A stretch of 64,000 nt of DNA from Ruegeria sp. HKCCD4315 (GCF_013112245.1 NZ_WVRN01000001.1:3579869-3643868); one strand, 5' to 3'; positions 1 through 9,252 are shown, counted from the stretch's first letter. Notes: generated by a model from the sequence alone, not told the origin. Numbers and translations are program-made.

Positions 1-404
1 TGGACGTGCCGGAAGGACGTGACCAAGACCTTACGGTTGCTTATCACGCGGCTTGTTCCTTGCAGCACGGGCAAAAGATCAAGACTTATCCCAAGGATTT
101 GCTGAAACGGACCGGATTTAAAGTTGTTGAGCCTGCCGACAGTCATTTGTGCTGCGGTAGCGCAGGCACGTACAACCTGATGCAGCCCGAGATTTCGGGC
201 CAGTTGAAACAGCGCAAGGTCAAAACGCTGGAAGCAAAAAAGCCGGACCTGATCGCCGCCGGAAACATCGGATGCATGATGCAGATCGGGTCAGGGACGC
301 AATTGCCAGTCGTTCACACCGTCGAATTACTGGATTGGGCGACTGGTGGCCCAAAGCCAAGATCCTTGCAACAGCAAGGAGACGCAGTGCCGATCCTGAA
401 GTAA
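1..404 (+). CDS. glcF: Glycolate oxidase iron-sulfur subunit GlcF, C-terminal part
   Basis: This is the last ~133 codons of a gene whose start lies before the window. GlcF carries electrons from the flavoprotein GlcD/GlcE, which oxidises glycolate to glyoxylate, towards the respiratory chain at the membrane. The visible part is a cysteine-rich CCG domain: HAACSLQHGQ, then LCCGSAGTYN about 30 residues later, then GNIGC before MMQIGSG. These are the usual cluster-binding or structural cysteines of the GlcF/HdrB family. The reading frame is open from base 3, so the GTG at base 6 is internal. The family assignment is firm. Whether glcD and glcE lie upstream cannot be seen. Confidence 0.9.
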   Translation, partial: DVPEGRDQDLTVAYHAACSLQHGQKIKTYPKDLLKRTGFKVVEPADSHLCCGSAGTYNLMQPEISGQLKQRKVKTLEAKKPDLIAAGNIGCMMQIGSGTQLPVVHTVELLDWATGGPKPRSLQQQGDAVPILK

Positions 405-522
405 AGCACATGATGCCGACCCGCATCAGTTGACCTGGATTTTCTGGCGGTTCCTGATTGCCCTATTTTCGCCCAACGCGACCCGTAGGACAAATAGGTC
501 TGAATGAGTCCCGGAGAACCGC

Positions 523-1314
523 GTGGGCAACTGGATCAAGGCGATTGTGTTCTGTGTCATGCCGATGGCGGCCACAGCGCAGGATACCGGGCTGGAAAGC
601 CTGGACACCTCGGATTCCGGGCGTGATTGGATGGCCGTGGGACGGTTGGATATTGCCGGCAGAGGGTTTTGCACCGGAACGCTGGTGTCGCCAACACTGG
701 TGCTGACCGCAGCGCATTGCCTGTTTGATAAGGTTTCCGGGCAGCGTATCAACCCGTCGGACATTGAGTTTCTGGCCGGTTGGCGTTTGGGGCGCGCTTT
801 GGCCTATCGGACGGCGCGGCAAGCCGTGATCCATCCGGACTATCAATATGGTGCAGACTCGACGACCGACCGGGTGAGCGCCGATGTGGCCTTGATCGAA
901 CTGTGGCAACCAATCCGAAACACTGCCGTCATTCCATTTGAATCGGGGGATCAGCCGCGCCGTGGCGCAGAGGTTGGTGTGGTGTCTTATGCGCATGACC
1001 GGTCCGAGGCTCCTTCGCTGCAACAGGTCTGCTCGGTCATGAACAGGCAGCAGGGTGTCATGGTCATGTCCTGCGACGTCGATTTTGGCTCGTCCGGCGC
1101 ACCGGTCTTTTCCTTTGCAGGTGCGCGCCCCCAGATCGTGTCGGTTGTTGCGGCCAAGGCCAGTTTGGACGGCCAGAACGTGGCAATTGGCACTGCTGTT
1201 GAACACTCGCTGCAATTGCTGCGCAATGAGTTGTCTGCCGGGCGTGGATTTGGGCTTTCAACGTCGGGATCCGGGTCGGGCAAGAATATCGGTGCAAGGT
1301 TTATTCGGCCATGA
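523..1314 (+). CDS. Secreted trypsin-like serine protease (tandem copy 1)
   Basis: A 263-residue S1-family peptidase. A signal peptide ends near residue 19 (AATA/Q). The catalytic triad is visible: His65 in LTAAHC, Asp121 in ADVALIEL, Ser191 in FGSSGAP, with GSSG replacing the more usual GDSG. Start is GTG, with a ggaga ribosome site just upstream. It overlaps the next, homologous protease by ATGA, so the two are translationally coupled. The C-terminus carries a Gly/Ser stretch followed by GARFI; the sister protein ends in a very similar way. Likely periplasmic or exported. The substrate is unknown. An alternative is a chaperone-like HtrA relative, but no PDZ domain is present. Confidence 0.85.
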   Translation: MGNWIKAIVFCVMPMAATAQDTGLESLDTSDSGRDWMAVGRLDIAGRGFCTGTLVSPTLVLTAAHCLFDKVSGQRINPSDIEFLAGWRLGRALAYRTARQAVIHPDYQYGADSTTDRVSADVALIELWQPIRNTAVIPFESGDQPRRGAEVGVVSYAHDRSEAPSLQQVCSVMNRQQGVMVMSCDVDFGSSGAPVFSFAGARPQIVSVVAAKASLDGQNVAIGTAVEHSLQLLRNELSAGRGFGLSTSGSGSGKNIGARFIRP

Positions 1315-2126
1315 TCAGAGTTTTACTGAGTCTCATTTTAGGTTTGTGCATTCTGGCAACCACGTCCCACGCGCAAGCGAACAAGCGCAAGTTGACGGAC
1401 CGGGACGACCTTTACGGCTGGGAGGCGATAGGCCGGCTGGACATAGGGGACGAGTCATTTTGTACGGGTACGCTGATCGCGCAGGACATGGTTCTGACAG
1501 CAGCGCATTGCGCAGTGGACGGGCGCTCAGGCAAAGCATTTGCCCCAGAAGACATCACGTTTCGCGCAGGTCTCAGCAACGGCAACGCCCTGGCCGAGAG
1601 TCGGATCACGCAGGTCGCGATTCATCCCAGCTATGGCTCTAAACCGCCGCTTTCCCATGATAGCGTTCGGATTGACGTCGCACTGTTGCGCCTCGATAAG
1701 CCCATCCCCTACTCTGTCGCAGATCCCTTTGCACTGTACAGCGGGCGTGTTCTGGGAAATGAGGTCAGCATTGCCTCTTATGGCCGCGGACGGTCTGAGG
1801 CGATCACACGGGAACGTTCTTGCCGTATCATTGATCGTCAGCAGGGTCTGATCCTGTTTGATTGCGACATCACCTTCGGCTCGTCCGGGTCCGCTATTTT
1901 GGCAAAGAACGGCTCACGTTGGCAGATTCTGTCTGTTGTTTCGGCGGTTGGTACAAACGGCAGCCGGAAGGTCGGATTTGGCATGGAGCTGGACGGGATC
2001 GTCTCTGAGCTTAAGGCGATCATGCGGCGCGATGCGCCTCAGCCAAAAGCGTCGATCCGCCGGTTGCAGGTGGGGTCCGGCAAGTCCGGGTCTGGTGCGA
2101 AATTCATCAGCTCTGGCGGGGGTTGA
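1311..2126 (+). CDS. Secreted trypsin-like serine protease (tandem copy 2)
   Basis: A 271-residue paralogue of the preceding protease, beginning inside its stop codon. The signal peptide ends around residue 21 (TTSHA/Q). The triad is His66 (LTAAHC), Asp122 (IDVALLRL) and Ser192 (FGSSGSA). The two proteins share the FCTGTL segment before the His motif, the RQQG segment before the Ser motif and a Gly/Ser-rich tail ending in GSGAKFI here and IGARFI in copy 1. This points to local gene duplication with retention of the tail. Function beyond serine proteolysis in the periplasm or outside the cell cannot be read from the sequence. Confidence 0.85.
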   Translation: MIRVLLSLILGLCILATTSHAQANKRKLTDRDDLYGWEAIGRLDIGDESFCTGTLIAQDMVLTAAHCAVDGRSGKAFAPEDITFRAGLSNGNALAESRITQVAIHPSYGSKPPLSHDSVRIDVALLRLDKPIPYSVADPFALYSGRVLGNEVSIASYGRGRSEAITRERSCRIIDRQQGLILFDCDITFGSSGSAILAKNGSRWQILSVVSAVGTNGSRKVGFGMELDGIVSELKAIMRRDAPQPKASIRRLQVGSGKSGSGAKFISSGGG

Positions 2127-2250
2127 ACTCGGTCAAATCGCTACCCATTTGATGTGTATCGGGTCGCCACAACGGGGTCCGGTATCAATCACTGCCCGTC
2201 CAGTCGGAGGGCAAAATTTCGTAAATCGCTCAAGGATGAGGATACGACAA

Positions 2251-2718
2251 ATGCGTACATTTGACTTTGCACCGCTGCACCGCGCCACCATTGGCTTTGA
2301 TCAGATCGCCGACATGATGGATCGCGTTCTGACCAATGATGTGGCTCAGCCCAGCTACCCCCCCTACAACATCGAAAAAACCGATGCCGACACCTACCGG
2401 ATTTCCGTCGCCGTCGCCGGTTTTTCCGAAGCAGACCTGTCTGTTGAAGTGAAAGAAAACTCGCTGGTCTTGGCTGGCAAGAAAGCCGCCGAGGACAAAG
2501 ACCGCAGCTATCTGCACCGTGGCATCGCCACCCGCGCGTTCGAACGCCGTTTTGCGCTGGCCGATCACGTGCGTGTCACTGGCGCCAGCCACGAGAACGG
2601 CATGCTGAACATCGACCTGAAGCGCGAAGTGCCCGAGGCGCTGAAACCGCGCCGGATCGAGATCTCATCGGCCAAGGCCATTGAAAAAGACGTCGTTGAC
2701 GCCAAGGCCGTCAACTAA
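2251..2718 (+). CDS. Small heat-shock protein Hsp20 (IbpA family)
   Basis: A 155-residue cytoplasmic holdase chaperone. The alpha-crystallin domain runs from about residue 32 (PPYNIEKTDADTYRISVAVAGF) to about 130, with the family motifs VAVAGFSEADLSVEV and GMLNIDLKREVPE. The open frame extends far upstream, but the ATG used here is preceded by AAGGATGAGG and matches the family N-terminus (MRTFDFAPLHRATIGFDQ). The gene is monocistronic, bounded by the protease pair and a strong terminator. I saw no convincing heat-shock promoter in the 120 bases upstream. It resembles the IbpA group of alphaproteobacteria. Confidence 0.92.
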   Translation: MRTFDFAPLHRATIGFDQIADMMDRVLTNDVAQPSYPPYNIEKTDADTYRISVAVAGFSEADLSVEVKENSLVLAGKKAAEDKDRSYLHRGIATRAFERRFALADHVRVTGASHENGMLNIDLKREVPEALKPRRIEISSAKAIEKDVVDAKAVN

Positions 2719-2770
2719 CACTCCTGAAAAACTTTGCGGCAGTCTCCTCCTCCCAGACTGTCGCAACTCA

Positions 2771-2806
2771 CGCCCCGCGTTCCTCCAGACGCGGGGCGAT
2801 GTTTTT
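2771..2806 (+). terminator. Rho-independent terminator after hsp20
   Basis: A perfect 10-bp inverted repeat CGCCCCGCGT / ACGCGGGGCG with an 8-base loop, followed by ATGTTTTT. It ends the hsp20 transcript. Confidence 0.85.
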
Positions 2807-3166
2807 GGGCGCTCTCCTGAGTGTTTGCTAAGCTGACGGAGCGGTCGTTCACCGTGAGCGCGGCGTGGTGAAGGTTGAACGTCAGTTATGCGTGGCAAAT
2901 TGGACTTTGGAGCCTACGTAGAGATGCACCATACCCGCGCATTATCTTCCAGTTAACTAAGGCCGCGGTGTCCGGTCCAATGTTACACGTTATCCTGACC
3001 GCCACGCACTGATTTTGTGCTCTATCTTTGCGCGTATTACGTGTGACAGAGATCAACCAAAAGAAGTGCTTGACGACAGAGGCCCGTCCAACCAGTTTCC
3101 CATTGAACAGCACCCCACGGGGGAAAGCTGGGTCAATCTCCGCCGATCTATTGTGAGGAAATACAT
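2807..3166. other. Non-coding stretch between hsp20 and the LprI-like gene
   Basis: About 360 bases without a convincing gene. The base composition drops in GC towards the following gene. The only recognisable element is the ribosome site (gaggaaa) of the next gene at its right end. I see no tRNA fold, repeat or mobile-element end. Confidence 0.5.
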
Positions 3167-3718
3167 ATGCTTAAACTGATATTGGCAATTGGGTTTATTG
3201 TTATGGGAACAAGTGCACATGCCTATGACTCGGAGGCCGCCGCCGCCGAATACGACAAATCCTATCTTAAGGTTGAGAAGCGCTTTGAAAGTGATTCAAT
3301 TAATCGGGAAGCATGTGTAATTGTAGGCATTCAAGACTGCGTCAAAGACTTGGAAGAAGTTCTCGAAAGCAAGGGTTTCTTCATTCCCGGAGGAGCCGCA
3401 GTGTCTCCTCGCGAGTATTGTAATTTCATCGGTTTGGAGCGCGCGGACGATTATCTGAATGCAGTGTATCAGCGCATACTGAAGCAAGGACCACTGGGTA
3501 CTCAGGACGTAGAGGAGATAGACGAGGAATGGGTAGCTAATCTGCGTGCAGCTCAGCGCCTCTGGCTTCAGTTCGCGAATAAGATGTGTTCCGAAGACAA
3601 TATCGTTGGTTGGCACGCCGGAGGCTCGGGCTGGGGGGCAACAATTGCTGAATGCACCACGCGTCTTTCAATCCAGCAGGCCGATAACTTGGATCGCTAC
3701 TTCACCATCAATTACTAA
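3167..3718 (+). CDS. Secreted LprI/DUF1311-like protein
   Basis: A 183-residue exported protein with a signal peptide (cleavage after TSAHA). The second half has the layout of the LprI (DUF1311) family: a conserved Cys, the segment DDYLNAVYQRI, then LRAAQRLWLQFANKMC, which matches the family pattern of an AQRxWxxFxxxxC helix. LprI proteins are periplasmic, and some inhibit host lysozyme. That role is only possible here, not shown. Six cysteines in the mature part suggest disulphides. The gene is less GC-rich than its neighbours and stands alone between two terminators, which hints at later acquisition. Confidence 0.65.
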   Translation: MLKLILAIGFIVMGTSAHAYDSEAAAAEYDKSYLKVEKRFESDSINREACVIVGIQDCVKDLEEVLESKGFFIPGGAAVSPREYCNFIGLERADDYLNAVYQRILKQGPLGTQDVEEIDEEWVANLRAAQRLWLQFANKMCSEDNIVGWHAGGSGWGATIAECTTRLSIQQADNLDRYFTINY

Positions 3719-3814
3719 AAGTGCAGAAATAGCGGCCGCCGAATGCGCCCACAGAATCGGCAGCAGATCTAACAAGCCGCAAAGGGTTAAAATCTAACGT
3801 CTGAAGTAAAATGA

Positions 3815-3840
3815 CCCCGCACAATTTTGTGCGGGGTTTC
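3815..3840. terminator. Bidirectional terminator hairpin
   Basis: A perfect 10-bp stem CCCCGCACAA / TTGTGCGGGG with a 2-base centre, followed by TTTC on the plus strand. It lies between two convergent genes (the LprI-like gene and the phytase-like gene) and can serve both. Confidence 0.8.
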
Positions 3841-3858
3841 TCAAGTTATGCAAGTAGG

Positions 3859-6042
3859 TCAATTCCCAGCCGTTACCGACCCGATCGACCAGAACATCGT
3901 CTCGCCCGAGGCATCGTCAACACCATCATTGTCAGTCATCACAAACGCCTCGCCCGAGGGCAGGATGGCCAGACCTTCGATCTTGTCCAGAACGTATCCA
4001 CCCGTCGAGGTCAGGTCGGGCAGCAAGTCACGGACCTCTTGCTTGCTGACCACGGGCAATGCGCCACCCAGCGGGGCTGGGGTCATTTCGGACAGCGGGA
4101 TGCGGTAGATCTTTTTGGTTACGGCGCGGTGGTCGTGCTGGTTGTCGCGCTCGATGACGTAGACATGATCACCAAAGGCAACGATTTCCGACAGGCCGAC
4201 CCAGCCTTTTTCCGGGTTCGCCTTGGGGTAATGCACGGCACCCCATTCCTTGGTCTTAAGGTTATAGGCCACCAGTTTCACGTGGTTTTTGGGGTCGTCT
4301 TTCCATTCGCGTTGTACAGCCATCCACAGGGTGTCACCAACCTTGGTGATGCCCTCGAAACCAAAGCGTTTTTCAACGGCCATTAACTCCGGCGGCAGGC
4401 CAATCTCGCCCTTGCGGTCCTTGACCAGACCTTCAGCCGAGACGTGATAGATCGCGTGCGGGATGACGCGGTCGGTGCGGCCTTCGGAGGCGACGTAGAA
4501 ACCACCTTTGCCGTCCAGCGTGATGCCCTCCAGATCCAGCTTCTGCGCCGGGTTGCCATCCTGGCGGTGAATGCGGATCACGTCTACGATGCGAGCCGGT
4601 TGTTGGCTGGGATCGATCTTGAAGATCGACGGCTGGAAGCCATAAAAGCTGTCATTGACCGCATAGATCATGCCGTCTTCATCCGCGACCAGACCGGACA
4701 GAGCGCCCCACCCGATCAGCTCATCCGCACCTTCCGAGGTTAGATGCGGATAGTTGGCCGGGGCGTCCTGATATTCAAAGATCGAAACATGCGCGCGAGG
4801 GCCGCCATCTTCGATCAGGTCTTTTTCATTGGCCGAGATCAGAAGGTTGCGGTCGGGAATCGCCACATAACCTTCCGGGCCAACACCCGAGGGCAGCAGC
4901 TGTTTCAGCACGGGGTTGGCCGGATCGGTGGCGTCATAGACACCCACGACCGAGGCGCGCTCGGCCCCGACGAAGATCATCGGTGTGCCGCCAAAGGTGG
5001 CCGCGGTCACGCTTTCCGGCTCAACACCTTTGCTGTCTGAACGCTTGTCAGGGTAGTGTCCGATCTGGATGATGGCCTTCTCGAAATCGGTGCCGTTTTC
5101 GTAAACAACGGTGCCGTCTTTGTGGAAAACTGTCCAACCACGCGACCCGCCTTCATAGTCACCTTCGTTGGCGGTCGCGAAGTGATTGTCGTCGATCCAT
5201 TTCACCGCGTCCGGTTCGCGCAAACGGCCCGGCTGGCTTTCGGTGAAGATCAACGCGCCGCGTTCATCGGTGGTGTCGATGCCTTCCAAATCAACCGCGC
5301 CTGCCGAGAAATGGCTGACCACGTTGCCGTCCCTGTCGACCACTGCGACGTGGTTGTTTTCCTGCAAAGTGACGACGGTTTCGCCGAGGGCGTTGATGTC
5401 CACAAACTCCGGCTCAGGGTCGGTCGGCGCGACCTCTGCCAAACCGGTCAGCGAGGCCATCTTCATGTCCGCGCAGTCCAGTGTGCCGTCTTTCAGTGGC
5501 ACCAGAGCCAGCGACCCAGCGGGCAGTTGTGGGATGATGCCTTCATTCAGGTCTTCGTCGCGTTCGTTTTCAATGGCGACGGCGACAAAGCTACCATCGG
5601 GGGCGATGGCGACGCTGTCGGGCTGACCGCCCAGATCACAGGCACCGGTTTCCGATTTGCCCGCGATATCGACCGAGATTAGTTTGCCGGACGGGGCGGT
5701 ATAGCTTTCTGACGTGTTCACGCCCACAAAAGCCGTCGCGCCAACGATGCCCACGGATGTCGGCTCGCCGCCCACCTCCATCGCACCCAACGGTGCCGGG
5801 CTTGCAGGGTTGGTTATATCGATCATGCCGATCACGCCCATCGGGCTGTCGGTGTAGACCAGCGTCATGCCGTCAGCGGTGGCCGCGATGATCTCGGGCG
5901 AAGTCTCACGGGTTGTATCCGCGCCCTCGGCCATGTTCTTGACGACCGGGAAGGACGCAATTCGGTTGAAGTTCATCTCTGCCACGGCCTGACCAGCGGT
6001 CAGGGCAAGGGCAGATGTCAGGCAGGCATAGCGCAATGACAT
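3859..6042 (-). CDS. Exported phytase-like/esterase-like beta-propeller protein
   Basis: A 727-residue protein with a signal peptide (cleavage near AGQAVA/E). The body has repeated beta-propeller-like segments (for example DSVAIAPDGSFVAVAIENE, PEGYVAIPDRNLLISANE). The C-terminal ~300 residues resemble the esterase-like domain of the phytase-like family, with LDLEGITLDGKGGFYVASEG, RFGFEGITKVGDTLWM and DKIEGLAILPSGEAFVMTDND. Acidic loops such as DNDGVDD probably bind calcium. It may release phosphate from organic phosphorus in the periplasm or outside, but the substrate is inferred from the family only. It is a single gene. An imperfect inverted repeat (6051-6058 with 6071-6079) sits just upstream of the start. 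Confidence 0.8.
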   Translation of the reverse strand: MSLRYACLTSALALTAGQAVAEMNFNRIASFPVVKNMAEGADTTRETSPEIIAATADGMTLVYTDSPMGVIGMIDITNPASPAPLGAMEVGGEPTSVGIVGATAFVGVNTSESYTAPSGKLISVDIAGKSETGACDLGGQPDSVAIAPDGSFVAVAIENERDEDLNEGIIPQLPAGSLALVPLKDGTLDCADMKMASLTGLAEVAPTDPEPEFVDINALGETVVTLQENNHVAVVDRDGNVVSHFSAGAVDLEGIDTTDERGALIFTESQPGRLREPDAVKWIDDNHFATANEGDYEGGSRGWTVFHKDGTVVYENGTDFEKAIIQIGHYPDKRSDSKGVEPESVTAATFGGTPMIFVGAERASVVGVYDATDPANPVLKQLLPSGVGPEGYVAIPDRNLLISANEKDLIEDGGPRAHVSIFEYQDAPANYPHLTSEGADELIGWGALSGLVADEDGMIYAVNDSFYGFQPSIFKIDPSQQPARIVDVIRIHRQDGNPAQKLDLEGITLDGKGGFYVASEGRTDRVIPHAIYHVSAEGLVKDRKGEIGLPPELMAVEKRFGFEGITKVGDTLWMAVQREWKDDPKNHVKLVAYNLKTKEWGAVHYPKANPEKGWVGLSEIVAFGDHVYVIERDNQHDHRAVTKKIYRIPLSEMTPAPLGGALPVVSKQEVRDLLPDLTSTGGYVLDKIEGLAILPSGEAFVMTDNDGVDDASGETMFWSIGSVTAGN

Positions 6043-6138
6043 CGGTAAGTATCCCCTCTCAGTTGGATACGAGGGGGATGAACCCGGGTCATTGCAGGGA
6101 TGTGACGGTTTATTTGCAGTTTTATGACAAACCGAACG

Positions 6139-6161
6139 GCCCCGGTACTTTGCACCGGGGC
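6139..6161 (-). terminator. Terminator after gabD
   Basis: Inverted repeat GCCCCGGT / ACCGGGGC with a 7-base loop, immediately downstream of the gabD stop codon on the minus strand. The T-tract is poor, so termination may be partial. Confidence 0.6.
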
Positions 6162-6170
6162 ACTAAAGGA

Positions 6171-7646
6171 TCAAACCGACAGGCAGACGTACTTCATTTC
6201 CAGATAGTCTTCCATGCCGTGATGGCTGCCTTCGCGGCCCAGACCGGATTGCTTGACGCCACCAAACGGGCCCAGCTCGGTCGAGATGATGCCGGTGTTC
6301 ACACCGACGATGCCGTACTCCAGCGCCTCGGCCACTTTGTAGACGCGGCTCAGGTCTTTGGCATAGAAATACGAGGCCAGACCAAAGATCGTGTCATTCG
6401 CCATGGCAATGACATCGTCCTCATCTTCAAACTTGAACAACGGGGCCAGCGGACCAAAGGTTTCGTCCTGAGCCACCATCATGTCCTGGGTCACGCCCGT
6501 CACGATGGTCGGCTGGAAGAAGGTACCGCCCAGATCGTGGGGCAAGCCGCCGGTCAGAACAGCACCGCCCTTGTCGGTTACGTCCTTGATATGCTCTTCA
6601 ACCTTGGCAACGGCTTCAGCGTTGATCAGCGGGCCGGTTGTGGTTCCGTCTGTCAGACCGTCACCAACTTTCAGCGCCTCAACAGCGGCTTTCAGCTTGG
6701 CGGCAAAGGCATCGTAGACACCGGCCTGCACGTAGATACGGTTTGCGCAGACGCAGGTTTGACCGTTGTTGCGAAACTTGCACATCATCGCGCCTTCGAC
6801 CGCTGCATCCAGATCGGCGTCGTCAAACACGATGAACGGCGCGTTGCCGCCCAGTTCCATCGAGCATTTCATCACCTGATCGGCGGCCTGTTTCAGCAGG
6901 ATGCGCCCAACCTCGGTCGAACCGGTAAAGGTCAGCTTGCGCACACCGGGGTTCTCGCAGAATTCCTTGCCGATTTCGCTGGCGCGCGACGAGGGTACGA
7001 CGTTGAACACACCAGCCGGAATGCCGGCTTTTTCGGCCAAAACAGCCAGAACCAGCGCGGACAAGGGTGTTTCCTTAGCGGGGCGTGCCACAAAGGCGCA
7101 ACCCGCAGCAAGGGCAGGCCCGGCCTTGCGGGTGATCATCGCGTTGGGGAAGTTCCATGGTGTGATCGACGCAGCAACACCGATGGGCTGTTTCAAAACC
7201 ATGATCCGCTTGTCACGCTGGTGACCCGGGATCATCTCGCCATAGACACGTTTGGCTTCTTCACCAAAGAACTCGATGAAGGAGGCGCCGTATCCGATTT
7301 CACCAATCGCCTCGGCAAGGGGTTTGCCTTGCTCGGCCGTCAGAATCTTGCCCAGATCCTCAGCGTTTTCCATCATCAGATCGAACCAGCGGCGCAGGAT
7401 CACTGCGCGTTCCTTGCCGGTCAGCTTGGCCCACTCTTTTTGTGCGGCCTCAGCCTGTGCAATCGCGCCTGCCACCTGAGCACGGCTGACATCGGTCACC
7501 TCGGCCACCACGTCGCCGCGGGCGGGGTTGGTCACTTCAAAAGTACCATTGTCCCCATCCACCCACTGGCCGCCGATATAGGCCTTGGTCGCCAAAAGGT
7601 CGGGGTTTTTCAAAAGAGATTTCAGATCGGTTGTCGCGTCCAGCAT
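6171..7646 (-). CDS. gabD: NAD(P)-dependent succinate-semialdehyde dehydrogenase
   Basis: A 491-residue aldehyde dehydrogenase that oxidises succinate semialdehyde to succinate at the end of the GABA shunt. Visible family features are the N-terminal substrate-domain text AYIGGQWVDGD, TPWNFPNAMITRK for cofactor binding, FTGSTEVGRILL, the general-base Glu in MELGGNAPFIVFDDADLD, and the catalytic Cys in NNGQTCVCANR. The C-terminus has FGGVKQSGLGREGSHHGMEDYLEMKY, characteristic of GabD rather than other ALDHs. Start is ATG with a GGAGG site. No GABA transaminase is adjacent, so it stands alone. Glutarate-semialdehyde dehydrogenase is a possible alternative activity in the same subfamily. Confidence 0.93.
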   Translation of the reverse strand: MLDATTDLKSLLKNPDLLATKAYIGGQWVDGDNGTFEVTNPARGDVVAEVTDVSRAQVAGAIAQAEAAQKEWAKLTGKERAVILRRWFDLMMENAEDLGKILTAEQGKPLAEAIGEIGYGASFIEFFGEEAKRVYGEMIPGHQRDKRIMVLKQPIGVAASITPWNFPNAMITRKAGPALAAGCAFVARPAKETPLSALVLAVLAEKAGIPAGVFNVVPSSRASEIGKEFCENPGVRKLTFTGSTEVGRILLKQAADQVMKCSMELGGNAPFIVFDDADLDAAVEGAMMCKFRNNGQTCVCANRIYVQAGVYDAFAAKLKAAVEALKVGDGLTDGTTTGPLINAEAVAKVEEHIKDVTDKGGAVLTGGLPHDLGGTFFQPTIVTGVTQDMMVAQDETFGPLAPLFKFEDEDDVIAMANDTIFGLASYFYAKDLSRVYKVAEALEYGIVGVNTGIISTELGPFGGVKQSGLGREGSHHGMEDYLEMKYVCLSV

Positions 7647-7894
7647 GGGTCAGCCTCCGGCAGGAATTTTGTTCAACGCACCCAATCAGGTGGGGTCTGG
7701 ATTGTCTATGTCCACAATGGTGGTCGGATCAATCCAGATTTGATCATATGCCACACGAGCAGCTTAGCAATTCGCGCCTATCTTTTTCAGGCTGAGTTTG
7801 CCAAGGTTCAGGGGATATTTGACTCGCAGGGGATGTAAATAGACGTAACATTCCCTATCTTATTGGGTAATAGAATAAAAAAGGGATAGAACCG

Positions 7895-8974
7895 ATGTCG
7901 AACCAGCAATTTGAGGCGCTGATTAAAGAAACGCAAACCAAGGTGCGTGAAAGCCAGTCGCAGATCGAAGGGCTGACATCGCGCATCGAAGCAGCGCGGG
8001 CCAAGATCGGCACCGCCGAGGCCGATATCGACATCGAAAACGCCACGCTTGAGGATGTGCACGCCCATACCGAGGTGATGAACGCCAATATCGCCGAGTT
8101 GATCATGGGTCTGGACGACGTCACCAACGCCTTTTCCAAGGATTTCGATGAGATGCGCTCGAAAACCGGGTGGGAGTCGTTTGTCGGCATCTTCTCGAAA
8201 GGCAAATCCGAGTCGATGCGGCAGGAACGGATGCGCACTGCCAATATCGACGACAAGCTGCAGGACCTGATCGCTAAATCGGACGTGATCGTGAAATTGC
8301 TGCAAGGGCAATTGTCGGTGCTGGAAGAGCAGCGCGTCAAGGTTGAGGACAACCTGACCGTAACGCTGGATGATCGAGAAGCAACGGTGGCTGAGCTTGA
8401 GGCGTTGCGTATTGAGATTCAGGGCATGGACCCGACGATCATTACGCTGGAGAACAAAATCAGCGTCGAACAGGACGCGGCCGCGCGCACCCAGTTAGAG
8501 ACTGAATTGGCCGAGCTGAACAAGCAATACAACGCCAAGGTTCAGGAAGAGCAGGTCAAGCTGGCCAAGTCGCAGACGCTGGAGCGCTATATCGAGAAAG
8601 GCAAGACCTGGGTCGATTCATTGCAGAACCAGGCGGCGACACAGATGGTGCTGATCAACAAGCTGCAGACAGACACGCAGCAGCGCGTGGTGCTGTATGA
8701 CGCCCTGACCAAATCGCTGAAAACCGCACAGCAGCAGGACGTGGCCCACCGCATCAACGAGATCGGCGTGCAGACCGACCAAGAGGCGCAAACCGCCATG
8801 GCCGCCATCGGCACCGCGACCAACCAGAAAATGGCCGACATGCTTGAAGCGCATGAGGACCACATGGTCTTTGCCCGCGACGTGCTGGAGAAAAAGGCCA
8901 AGGCGGACGAACGCTTTGCCCGCCGGTTTGCCTCGATTGTCGAGAAGCACGATAAGAACTTGTATGGCGGATGA
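7895..8974 (+). CDS. Coiled-coil protein, first gene of the AAA+ operon
   Basis: A 359-residue protein, almost entirely helical and charged, with no signal peptide or membrane segment. Heptad-like runs cover about residues 1-60 and 115-230, and a further helical half follows (QDVAHRINEIGVQTDQEAQ). By eye the layout recalls long-helix cytosolic proteins such as the TelA/KlaA toxic-anion-resistance group, but I see no diagnostic motif, so I leave it unnamed. It has an agggatag ribosome site. It overlaps the next gene by ATGA and heads a co-oriented series containing an AAA+ ATPase, which makes it a candidate substrate or scaffold for that ATPase. Confidence 0.75.
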   Translation: MSNQQFEALIKETQTKVRESQSQIEGLTSRIEAARAKIGTAEADIDIENATLEDVHAHTEVMNANIAELIMGLDDVTNAFSKDFDEMRSKTGWESFVGIFSKGKSESMRQERMRTANIDDKLQDLIAKSDVIVKLLQGQLSVLEEQRVKVEDNLTVTLDDREATVAELEALRIEIQGMDPTIITLENKISVEQDAAARTQLETELAELNKQYNAKVQEEQVKLAKSQTLERYIEKGKTWVDSLQNQAATQMVLINKLQTDTQQRVVLYDALTKSLKTAQQQDVAHRINEIGVQTDQEAQTAMAAIGTATNQKMADMLEAHEDHMVFARDVLEKKAKADERFARRFASIVEKHDKNLYGG

Positions 8975-9252
8975 AGTGGTTTAGCCGAAAAGACGTACGG
9001 CTTCTCAGGATTGGCCTCTTTCTCGTAGTTTGGCCGATCCCGATTTATGGCCTACCAGCTCTTTTGCATAAATTGGGTGCTGAAGGCGGAACTTATAAGC
9101 TGCTCGGTTTTCTCACTCTATATGGCGGGCCGGTTAGCATAATCTTCGGGCTTATCATCTTCGCGTTGTACCTGATCTCAGACGTTTTTCTCCTGCCATG
9201 GCGGCTCAATCAATGCCGTGGAACTGGTTGTAGTGAATCCAAAAATGACTAA
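8971..9252 (+). CDS. Small membrane protein in AAA+ operon
   Basis: A 93-residue protein starting inside the stop codon of the coiled-coil gene (ATGA). Two hydrophobic segments are visible: about residues 11-33 (LLRIGLFLVVWPIPIYGLPALL) and about 44-75 (LLGFLTLYGGPVSIIFGLIIF), with a basic N-terminus and a hydrophilic Cys-containing tail. No known family is recognised. It is less GC-rich than its neighbours. Translation coupling suggests it acts with the coiled-coil protein or anchors the complex to the inner membrane. Confidence 0.65.
   Translation: MKWFSRKDVRLLRIGLFLVVWPIPIYGLPALLHKLGAEGGTYKLLGFLTLYGGPVSIIFGLIIFALYLISDVFLLPWRLNQCRGTGCSESKND

Noticed and set aside
1858..2250. Upstream extension of the Hsp20 frame into the protease gene
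   Set aside because: The internal ATG at 2251 has a good ribosome site and matches the family N-terminus; the extension overlaps a real gene in another frame.
6015..7838. 607-codon open frame on the plus strand opposite gabD
   Set aside because: It is antisense to a well-conserved gene; long shadow frames are common in GC-rich DNA and the protein text has no family likeness.
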